Source of the DNA: Alphaproteobacteria bacterium
GTDB taxonomy: Bacteria; Pseudomonadota; Alphaproteobacteria; Rs-D84
Length of the DNA: 5,092 nucleotides
Direction: 5' to 3'
Assembly: GCA_029051085.1 (NCBI GenBank)
Contig: JAIDLK010000074.1
Span: 1-5,092 of the forward strand
Shown: one piece after another, positions 1 through 5,092 of the stretch
How positions within the stretch are numbered: the stretch's first letter is position 1
Layout: every line of letters begins with the position of its first letter
Made by a program: the position numbers and the translations under genes
The notes under the pieces: model-generated
What the model was told of the DNA's origin: nothing
The model's input: only the letters and a program-made list of their open reading frames with translations
The model's database searches: none

Positions 1-1
1 G

Positions 2-331
2 CTAAGTAAGCCCAAAAGCTGTGACGCGGCGATGAAAATGGCGGAAAAACTGGGGGGCGTGCCACAAAAATTTACGTCGTTGCAATACGAACTGTCCGCC
101 GACATCCGCGAACGTGTGGCAACATTGCCAAAATTGACATGGTCGCCACGTGTTGATAATTCCATACTGCTGGTATGTGAAACAAAAAAGACAAAAGAAT
201 ACGGCGACTTGGATAAAATTATAAAACAGAACGCCATGTTCAAGCAGGCGATGTTTATCGCCGACCAGCAGTTGAAACAGCTGCGTCGCAAAGCGGTTAT
301 TGTCATAAATGACGACAGGTATAAATTATGA
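2..331 (+). CDS. SurA/PpiC-like periplasmic chaperone, C-terminal fragment (5' end outside window)
   Basis: The frame is open from base 2 with no stop, so the first internal Met at base 32 is probably not the start; 109 codons plus TGA are visible. The segment reads like the end of a SurA-type chaperone/peptidyl-prolyl isomerase. It has a conserved-looking GGVPQ stretch, then a L-x-x-x-I-x-x-x-V-x-x-L helix, an 'SP.V....LLVCE' strand resembling the end of a parvulin domain, and a final helix with 'LKQLRRKAVIVIND', similar to the terminal 'LR..A.I.I' of SurA. SurA proteins act in the periplasm and escort outer-membrane proteins. The stop overlaps the rlmN start by four bases (ATGA), which implies co-transcription and coupled translation. 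In many proteobacteria surA lies next to lptD, pdxA and rsmA, so rlmN as the next gene is a different arrangement. The catalytic core is not in view, so the family call rests on the tail only and is moderate. Confidence 0.55.
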   Translation, partial: LSKPKSCDAAMKMAEKLGGVPQKFTSLQYELSADIRERVATLPKLTWSPRVDNSILLVCETKKTKEYGDLDKIIKQNAMFKQAMFIADQQLKQLRRKAVIVINDDRYKL

Positions 332-1437
332 AACCCGTTTTATTTAACTTTACAGATACAGAACTGACAGAATTTGTAACGGCGCGCGGGCTGCCGAAAT
401 TTCGCGCCGCCCAGATTCGCGAGTGGCTGTCACGCGGTGCACCAGATTTTGCGTCGATGAAAAACCTGCCGGAGACGGTACGACATGATTTGGATGAAAC
501 GGCACAGACGCTGCCATGCAAAATTATCCGGCGTCTTGATTCAAGTGACGGCGAAACAACCAAATTCCTGTTGGAAATGACCGACGGCGAGCAAATAGAA
601 TGCGTTTTAATGCGCACCACATACGGAAACAGCGTATGTGTAAGCTCTCAGGCGGGCTGTGCGATGGGTTGCAGATTTTGCGCAAGTACGCTGTTGGGAC
701 TGAAACGCAATCTGACGGCTAATGAAATATTCGCCCAGGTTTTGGTGGCACAATGGGAACTGCGTCGCAACCGTGCCGATAAAACAAACGTTCGGCCAAA
801 CGGCGACGCCAACAACGGTGACGTATCGCATATAGTTATAATGGGCACCGGCGAGCCGTTGCAGAATACGGAAAACGTTATAGACTTTATAGAGCGCGCA
901 AACAAAGATTTGGGGATTGGCTGGCGCAGAATTACGGTATCAACATGTGGAATTGTGCCCGGCATTCGCCGTCTTATCGAATGGGGACGCCCGATAAATC
1001 TGGCGATATCGCTGCATGCACCCACGGACGAGCTGCGCGGCCAAATCATGCCGATTAACAACAAATACAAACTGGACGAAGTTTTGGCCGCGGCCGATGA
1101 TTTTACGCGACTGCATAATCGCCAGCTGATGATAGAATATATACTGTTGGGGCGCAAAAATTCAAACGGAGAAACGGAATTATATAATGCAACGGGCGAG
1201 CATGCGGAAAAGCTGGCAATGCTGCTGGCAGGCAAAAATTGCATGGTAAATCTGATACCGTGGAACGCGGTGGATGAACGTGATTTTGCATCTCCGTCCG
1301 GTAATGCGGTCCACCGTTTCCAAGATACACTTATTCAAAATGGAATTCACACGCGCATTCGTCGCGAACGTGGTACCGATATCGGCAGCGCCTGTGGCCA
1401 ATTGCGCCTGAATAATGCAAAGAAAGACAAAAAATGA
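328..1437 (+). CDS. rlmN: RlmN: dual-specificity 23S rRNA A2503 / tRNA A37 C2-methyltransferase (radical SAM)
   Basis: Complete 369-residue protein, a usual length for RlmN. The family transfers a methyl group to C2 of adenine 2503 in 23S rRNA and of adenine 37 in some tRNAs, using a [4Fe-4S] cluster and two SAM molecules in the cytoplasm. Residues 1-95 form the N-terminal helical RNA-binding domain (AAQIREWL; PETVRHDL). The cluster motif CxxxCxxC is at C111, C115 and C118. C104, seven residues earlier in 'VCVSSQAGC', matches the conserved Cys118 of the E. coli enzyme. The SAM-binding GTGEP is at 173-177. C356 in 'GSACGQL' matches the methyl-carrying Cys355 of E. coli. E91 sits 13 residues before C104, as does the conserved glutamate in E. 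coli. The two-cysteine mechanism therefore appears intact, which separates it from Cfr only by overall likeness; the housekeeping gene is far more likely. The start overlaps the upstream stop, with a short AGG ribosome-binding site at 317-319, eight bases before the ATG. The stop overlaps the next gene in the same way. Confidence 0.98.
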   Translation: MKPVLFNFTDTELTEFVTARGLPKFRAAQIREWLSRGAPDFASMKNLPETVRHDLDETAQTLPCKIIRRLDSSDGETTKFLLEMTDGEQIECVLMRTTYGNSVCVSSQAGCAMGCRFCASTLLGLKRNLTANEIFAQVLVAQWELRRNRADKTNVRPNGDANNGDVSHIVIMGTGEPLQNTENVIDFIERANKDLGIGWRRITVSTCGIVPGIRRLIEWGRPINLAISLHAPTDELRGQIMPINNKYKLDEVLAAADDFTRLHNRQLMIEYILLGRKNSNGETELYNATGEHAEKLAMLLAGKNCMVNLIPWNAVDERDFASPSGNAVHRFQDTLIQNGIHTRIRRERGTDIGSACGQLRLNNAKKDKK

Positions 1438-1718
1438 AAGTTACGACACGCGAACTGGAACATATGATACAAATATGTGATAATTCGGCAATCACACGCG
1501 GATATGGCGATGCATTGCAAATGCCGCTGGAGCTTAGACCAATCGGCGGCTTGCGTTTGTTGACCGAATTGGCCACAGGAATAGCCATATGGCCAAGCGG
1601 AGATTTTAAATCTGTGGCAAATAAATTCATAAATGCATACGGCGCATATTATGATGCACAAAAAAAGCTAAAATATACCCATGTGGCCCTGCAGGCATTG
1701 CGTACGGTTACGCGCTAA
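1434..1718 (+). CDS. Small hypothetical protein, 94 residues, coupled to rlmN
   Basis: I do not recognise this protein. It starts at an ATG inside the rlmN stop (ATGA), with a weak purine-rich stretch at 1420-1426 as its only ribosome-binding signal, so its translation probably depends on ribosomes ending rlmN. The product looks soluble: no signal peptide and no clear membrane segment. An N-terminal helix (TTRELEHMIQICDN) is followed by a central 'LLTELATGIAIW' hydrophobic stretch that is too short and mixed for a confident membrane helix. A C-terminal alanine- and tyrosine-rich helical part with basic residues follows (ANKFINAYGAYYDAQKKLKY) and ends in LRTVTR. The overlap, codon use like rlmN, and a strong terminator just behind it support a real gene. 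It is the last gene of the operon. A role tied to RNA or to the ribosome could be guessed from position alone; nothing in the sequence shows it. Confidence 0.78.
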   Translation: MKVTTRELEHMIQICDNSAITRGYGDALQMPLELRPIGGLRLLTELATGIAIWPSGDFKSVANKFINAYGAYYDAQKKLKYTHVALQALRTVTR

Positions 1719-1725
1719 AACCTAC

Positions 1726-1760
1726 AAGAACGGCGGTGGTGATAATCCGCCGCCGTTCTT
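1726..1760. other. GC-rich 14-bp hairpin in the convergent intergenic region
   Basis: Bases 1726-1739 (AAGAACGGCGGTGG) pair with 1747-1760 (CCGCCGCCGTTCTT) around a seven-base loop (TGATAAT); one T·G wobble sits within an otherwise perfect stem. It lies seven bases after the stop of the 94-residue gene. It lacks a T-run of its own on the plus strand, so it is more likely an mRNA 3'-end protecting stem, or a helper to the adjacent terminator, than a terminator by itself. Confidence 0.8.
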
Positions 1761-1762
1761 AT

Positions 1763-1792
1763 AAAAAACGCCCCGATATGGGGCGTTTTTTT
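1763..1792. terminator. Bidirectional Rho-independent terminator
   Basis: A 12-bp stem, AAAAAACGCCCC (1763-1774) with GGGGCGTTTTTT (1780-1791), closes a five-base loop GATAT. Seven T follow the GC core on the plus strand (1786-1792), and six A precede it, which become a U-run on the minus strand. It lies between two convergent genes, about 45 bases past the plus-strand stop and eight bases past the minus-strand stop at 1800, so it can serve both. Confidence 0.93.
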
Positions 1793-1799
1793 CAAGCGA

Positions 1800-4700
1800 T
1801 TACTCCATAGAGGTGCTTATCATATCGCCGTACATACCGACCTCGTCACCGCCGATAAAGCAACGGATATGATTACCAACCTCGTTCATCCATTCGTCGT
1901 ACGCGGCTTTTTCAGCAGCGTCCAGCTTGGAATCCTGGATGCTCTTGGTTGCCTGATACGCCAGCACACCGCCCGCAATCGCACCAACACCGGTACCAAT
2001 TGCTGTGGATATGGACTTTGTCTTTTGCGACGATTTATTGTTTGAATAAGCCTCACAAGCATTTGATAACGCGCTTACTTTTTTGTTCAACTCAGCCGTG
2101 TTGTTTGTAGTATTTGTAGTACCGCTAAGTGTTTTCTGCACATTTCTATAACATTTATATGCAAACTTCTGTCTTATTGTACTTTCATTTACTACGAAAG
2201 GCTTTGTTTCGCCTATTATGAACTCAGATGAAGTACTGTCGCCACAGCCTGTATACTTTCCTGTTGTTTGAGAACAGTCAGCATAGTATATGGTTACATA
2301 CTCTACCTCATAACCAGATGGACATTCGCTATTTGTTTGCTTATATCCATCAATATACTCTTTAACAACATCCGTATAAGTAGAACTTGTTGACGGCGTA
2401 GTTTGCAAATTCATCATAGCCTCTCTAAGATTTGATATAGCATTAGTAAGCTCTTCTTTATCATCGCTCTTAGATGTATCTATTTTGCGTGCATAATTCA
2501 ACATACGTGTCAGATATGCGGTATCTTTGGTGGTTGCGTAGTTATCACCAGCTTTTACACAACTTTCTGCATTGGAGTTGTTATCCTTTACAGAGCTTTG
2601 ACCTGTCAGACCGCCCAAGAAATTGCTGTCGGCAATCTTGTTCCCGGCAACCGCACCCAGGCCACCGCCGGCAACTGTTCCAAGAACAGCCATCCAAGCC
2701 TTGGTTCTTCCGTTGCCACGAGCCTCGTCTGCGCGGGCATCCGCCGCCACCGCATTCGCCAACTGCGTAAGGGCGCTTTCCGGAATCCATGAGCCACAGG
2801 TAAACGTATCACCCGCCGCAAAATATGCCGTGGACCAATCCGTACCCTTGGCGATAACATCCTGAATCTTTTTGTCATCAGATTGCAGTGTTATGCGCAC
2901 ACGGCAGAAGGAACCGTACAGGTCGTTGCTGGCCGCGAACTGGGTCGGCTTTAAACCCGATACCGGATATGCCTTTGGCACCGTATTGGATTTCAGCTTT
3001 ACCCACAGGAACGTGCTGCCCATGTCGTTTTTACCCAAGATACCACCCTGGTTAGACGACATACACATGTTCTGCTGTTTCGTCAATTTTGCGTTATATT
3101 TCGCCTGGGCCTCTTTTTCAAGGTCGTAAATCAGGTCCTTGAACAGGGTCGATGCCGCCTGAGTTTCTACATATGTTGTATAAGATATATAGACAGGCTG
3201 GTCATAGATATTGCCCGCAGCGTCAACGCTGTAGCAGGTACCCTGGTCACTGCCGCCTTTGGATGTGCACAGAGCATTACCGTTTTCATCTGTGGCTGCA
3301 ACCTGTTCGGTTGTGGCGGCCACAGCGGTTGCAGAACCGGCGTCAATCCAACCTTCGCGTGTGCTGTTTGCACCGCCCCAGACGGACGCACTGCTGTTGT
3401 TTGCAATTTTAAGTTTGTTACGTTCAATCGCCAAATGTTCTTCGCAGACAGATGCATTTTTAACCGTATCCAAGCACAGGCCAAGAACGATTGTGTAATC
3501 CAGAACGCCGCCGACCTTGTTCATACTTTTGTCAAACGAAGAATCACCGGTACTGGTAAGTGAAGAATAAACGTCTGTACGATTGCGATAGCAGTTCTGA
3601 TAATCCGCGCCGCACATAGACTTTACACAGCTGGTCGCGACCGCCTGGCACTGGCGCTTCATGGTGGCGATGGCCGCGTCGCTGTAGCTGCTGGCAAGGG
3701 TTGCATTCAGTGCAGAAATTACACCAATCGGGTCATTACCACCGGATTCGTATTCCGGGAACAAAATGCTGAACGCATCATTGTTTATATATGAATATGT
3801 ATAACCACCGGTTGTATTCGGATTTGCCGCGGCATATTTGCAATATGCATCGGTATTAACAACTGCCGCACATCCTGTCTGCAGTTCCGGATATGTTACA
3901 CTGTTGTTAATCGACTTATCGCGATTGCCAAATACCTGGGAATAGCATGCCGCACCGGAACCAGAGCCACAAACACGCATTACGCATGTCTTTATTGTTT
4001 CCGTGCACTTTTGTTTTGCCTTGGTATCAAACTGGTCGACCAAGTCGGAAATCTTGGCCTTCATGGCGGTGCTCATACGGGCAGCATACGCCTCGTCATA
4101 GATTTCTTCCTGGTTATCCTCATCTCTTAACTGAGAAGCTGTCGGCATCTGGCCATTGCCCAAGAATGTGGCATAGCAATATTTATTAGAGCCGATTGTA
4201 TCCAAGCAGGAGTTTTTGATATATGACGCAACATTGGATTTGGTTACAATATCCATGCCGGCCGTTACGTTCGCAATTGTGGATGCGGCCGTGCTTTCCG
4301 CTGTTGCAACGCCGCTGTTGATGGCCTCAACCAAGCTTACCGTGGCATTGGTACTGTTTTCAAAACATTTGTATGGATTTGTCGCACATGCGTTCAAAAT
4401 ACACTGGTCCACAACCTTGTAACATGTGGCAACCGCATTTACGGCCGCCAATGCGGCACCTTCGGCAATCATTTCGCCAATACGGCTGGTGGATGAAGGC
4501 GTGGCGCTTGTGTTGGCGCTGCCGAACAGTTCGATTAAGCCCTCAGACTGGCAGCGGGCCAAAGTGGAATCACAGAAAACGCGCTGTTTTCTGAACTCTT
4601 TGTCCGTGGTACACAGCTCGAAATCATTTCCGCAGACACTGTCTTTCTTTAAGCACGAGGTATAGCGCTTTACACATGTAGATGTATCGTATTTATTTGA

Positions 4701-5092
4701 TATCGCCGCACCGGTAATCAGCTGGCCCAGGACACTGCCATCGGTCGGATATGTGTAATCTGTTACCTCACCATAGCTGTTCTTGGTTGCAACCGTAGAC
4801 AGCGCCGTTACAGTGCCCGTACCAAACAGACTGGTAACACCGGCCGTGCTGCATTGCGCCAATGTCGATAAACACTGTGGCATTTTGCCATGGAACAGAA
4901 CCTTGTTTGTGCACTCTTCAAAATCACTGCCACAGGCGTCGCCACCCTTCATACATGATGTATACGCCTCAATACAATCGGCATTTGCCAGCAACGTTGA
5001 TGTTGTTGTTCCACTGGTGGAGGTTGTGCCGCTGCTTGTAATCAATGCCGTCATTGTCGGCATACGAGATGACGCCGTGCCAATAACACTGG
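1800..5092 (-). CDS. Large cysteine-rich repeat protein with glycine zippers, unknown function (5' end outside window)
   Basis: The frame runs from the right edge to TAA at 1800-1802. The Met at 5061-5063 is preceded by further open codons (SVIGTASSR), so it is probably internal. Residues below count from that Met (1087 to the stop). I do not recognise a named family. Visible order: a Ser/Thr-rich lead (9-25); two six-cysteine modules of one type (30-81, 130-181); three of a second type (214-296, 353-408, 472-540); a mixed region with C599, C610, C667, C720 and C756; a charged helical stretch (642-664); glycine zipper 1 (789-810); a Ser/Thr/Asn-rich AT-rich stretch (about 849-1008); glycine zipper 2 (1018-1037); and a tail with 'HIRCFIGGDEVGMYGD'. 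All 42 cysteines fall in patterns suited to disulfides, so export to the periplasm or surface is inferred; any signal peptide would lie outside the window. Expression ends at the shared terminator. A real gene is near certain, its function unknown. Alternatives are an adhesin-like surface protein or a structural envelope protein. Confidence 0.93.
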   Translation of the reverse strand, partial: SVIGTASSRMPTMTALITSSGTTSTSGTTTSTLLANADCIEAYTSCMKGGDACGSDFEECTNKVLFHGKMPQCLSTLAQCSTAGVTSLFGTGTVTALSTVATKNSYGEVTDYTYPTDGSVLGQLITGAAISNKYDTSTCVKRYTSCLKKDSVCGNDFELCTTDKEFRKQRVFCDSTLARCQSEGLIELFGSANTSATPSSTSRIGEMIAEGAALAAVNAVATCYKVVDQCILNACATNPYKCFENSTNATVSLVEAINSGVATAESTAASTIANVTAGMDIVTKSNVASYIKNSCLDTIGSNKYCYATFLGNGQMPTASQLRDEDNQEEIYDEAYAARMSTAMKAKISDLVDQFDTKAKQKCTETIKTCVMRVCGSGSGAACYSQVFGNRDKSINNSVTYPELQTGCAAVVNTDAYCKYAAANPNTTGGYTYSYINNDAFSILFPEYESGGNDPIGVISALNATLASSYSDAAIATMKRQCQAVATSCVKSMCGADYQNCYRNRTDVYSSLTSTGDSSFDKSMNKVGGVLDYTIVLGLCLDTVKNASVCEEHLAIERNKLKIANNSSASVWGGANSTREGWIDAGSATAVAATTEQVAATDENGNALCTSKGGSDQGTCYSVDAAGNIYDQPVYISYTTYVETQAASTLFKDLIYDLEKEAQAKYNAKLTKQQNMCMSSNQGGILGKNDMGSTFLWVKLKSNTVPKAYPVSGLKPTQFAASNDLYGSFCRVRITLQSDDKKIQDVIAKGTDWSTAYFAAGDTFTCGSWIPESALTQLANAVAADARADEARGNGRTKAWMAVLGTVAGGGLGAVAGNKIADSNFLGGLTGQSSVKDNNSNAESCVKAGDNYATTKDTAYLTRMLNYARKIDTSKSDDKEELTNAISNLREAMMNLQTTPSTSSTYTDVVKEYIDGYKQTNSECPSGYEVEYVTIYYADCSQTTGKYTGCGDSTSSEFIIGETKPFVVNESTIRQKFAYKCYRNVQKTLSGTTNTTNNTAELNKKVSALSNACEAYSNNKSSQKTKSISTAIGTGVGAIAGGVLAYQATKSIQDSKLDAAEKAAYDEWMNEVGNHIRCFIGGDEVGMYGDMISTSME
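1953..2012 (-). other. Glycine zipper 2 in the large protein
   Basis: Residues 1018-1037. Glycines at 1023, 1027 and 1031 give GxxxGxxxG in 'IGTGVGAIAGGVLAYQA', framed by lysines (KTKS before, TKSIQDSK after). It resembles zipper 1 (LGTVAGGGLGAVAG), suggesting a duplicated element. The C-terminal 50 residues follow it. Confidence 0.75.
2041..2520 (-). other. AT-rich, compositionally distinct segment inside the large gene
   Basis: By hand count, GC is about 28-43% per 60-base row here (about 36% over 2101-2520), against about 57-68% in rows 2641-2820 of the same gene. It encodes residues 849-1008: a charged helix (KSDDKEELTNAISNLREAMM), a Thr/Ser-rich linker, a Cys/Tyr-rich patch (CPSGYEVEYVTIYYADC) and an Asn/Thr stretch. 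The reading frame is intact. The codons shift toward A/T endings, for example ACT and ACA for threonine. Confidence 0.75.
2634..2699 (-). other. Glycine zipper 1 in the large protein
   Basis: Residues 789-810. Glycines at 795, 799, 803 and 807 give a perfect GxxxGxxxGxxxG within Ala/Val/Leu-rich sequence, preceded by basic and charged residues (DEARGNGRTK). Glycine zippers of this kind pack helices in membranes or in oligomers, as in several outer-membrane-associated proteins. It could be a membrane segment or a helix-packing core. Confidence 0.75.
3444..3650 (-). repeat. Type 2 cysteine module, copy 3 (protein repeat)
   Basis: Residues 472-540. C-x6-C-x4-C-x6-C (C472, C479, C484, C491), a 38-residue spacer, then C-x9-C (C530, C540). 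'CVKSMCG' here matches 'CVMRVCG' of copy 2, and 'CLDTVKNASVC' matches 'CLDTIGSNKYC' of copy 1. Confidence 0.85.
3840..4007 (-). repeat. Type 2 cysteine module, copy 2 (protein repeat)
   Basis: Residues 353-408. C-x6-C-x4-C-x7-C (C353, C360, C365, C373), then a 24-residue spacer and C-x9-C (C398, C408). One extra residue lies between the third and fourth cysteine (GSGSGAA). A charged helix (KAKISDLVDQFDTKAKQK) leads into it. Confidence 0.85.
4176..4424 (-). repeat. Type 2 cysteine module, copy 1 (protein repeat)
   Basis: Residues 214-296. The pattern is C-x6-C-x4-C-x6-C (C214, C221, C226, C233), then a 52-residue Ala/Thr/Ser-rich insert, then C-x9-C (C286, C296). The insert is the longest of the three copies and contains a low-complexity stretch 'ATAESTAASTIANVTA'. 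Confidence 0.85.
4521..4676 (-). repeat. Type 1 cysteine module, copy 2 (protein repeat)
   Basis: Residues 130-181, with the same spacing as copy 1 and no insertion or deletion (C130, C137, C144, C151, C164, C171). The DNA has diverged much more than the protein pattern, so this is an old duplication under selection for the cysteine frame. The linker before it (SVLGQLITGAA) resembles the one after it (SRIGEMIAEGAA), giving a period of roughly 85-100 residues. Confidence 0.9.
4821..4976 (-). repeat. Type 1 cysteine module, copy 1 (protein repeat)
   Basis: Residues 30-81 of the large protein. The spacing is C-x6-C-x6-C-x6-C-x12-C-x6-C (C30, C37, C44, C51, C64, C71). Shared landmarks with copy 2 are 'YTSC', 'CG.DFE.C' and 'STLA.C', ending in 'LFG'. 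The seven-residue steps suit cysteines on one face of a helix. Confidence 0.9.

Noticed and set aside
32..34. ATG as the start of the first gene
   Set aside because: The frame is open back to base 2, and the visible part looks like the tail of a longer protein.
648..1244. 198-codon minus-strand open frame
   Set aside because: It lies wholly antisense to rlmN, whose protein is intact and conserved; it is a shadow of that codon use.
328..1437. Cfr-type antibiotic-resistance methyltransferase
   Set aside because: The gene sits in a housekeeping-like operon and its motifs and N-terminal domain match RlmN; nothing points to mobile resistance context.
1839..1853. GGDEV in the large protein, similar to the GGDEF signature of diguanylate cyclases
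   Set aside because: It lies 17 residues from the C-terminus with none of the surrounding cyclase domain, so it is a chance match.
2474..2878. Several overlapping open frames on both strands
   Set aside because: They cluster where the large gene is GC-rich and stop codons are rare; their products are low-complexity Arg/Pro/Ser-rich and overlap each other.
3152..3498. Plus- and minus-strand open frames of 79-105 codons
   Set aside because: They lie inside the large minus-strand gene in other frames, with no ribosome-binding signal or recognisable product.
5061..5063. ATG on the minus strand as the true start of the large gene
   Set aside because: The frame stays open upstream to the window edge, and the preceding codons read on smoothly (SVIGTASSR); no signal peptide follows this Met.

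Overview
The window is from a bacterial chromosome of moderate GC content. The gene content (a SurA-like chaperone tail next to rlmN) and the protein style suggest a Gram-negative, perhaps an alphaproteobacterium. That placement is an inference from gene style and was not tested.

Layout. Bases 2-1718 hold three plus-strand genes joined by two ATGA stop/start overlaps: (i) the C-terminal end of a SurA/PpiC-like periplasmic folding protein, cut by the window edge; (ii) a complete rlmN, the radical-SAM 23S rRNA/tRNA adenine-C2 methyltransferase, with all key cysteines present; (iii) a 94-residue protein of unknown function. Two hairpins fill bases 1726-1792. The second has an A-run on one side and a T-run on the other, so it can end transcription from both directions.

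Bases 1800-5092 are one very long minus-strand reading frame, convergent with the operon and running off the right edge. At least 1097 codons are visible and the true N-terminus is missing. It encodes a cysteine-rich, Ser/Thr/Asn/Ala-rich protein that I do not recognise by name. Its N-terminal half carries five six-cysteine modules of two types with strict spacing. Its C-terminal part carries two glycine zippers flanking a compositionally distinct, AT-rich stretch, and it ends in a compact Gly/aromatic tail. Together these features point to an exported, disulfide-stabilised envelope or surface protein.

How the parts may relate. The operon mixes envelope protein folding (SurA-like) with ribosome modification (RlmN); the sequence shows no direct functional link beyond co-transcription. 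The large minus-strand protein is the most unusual part of the window and the best candidate for an undescribed protein family. I see no mobile element, CRISPR array, tRNA or rRNA gene here.
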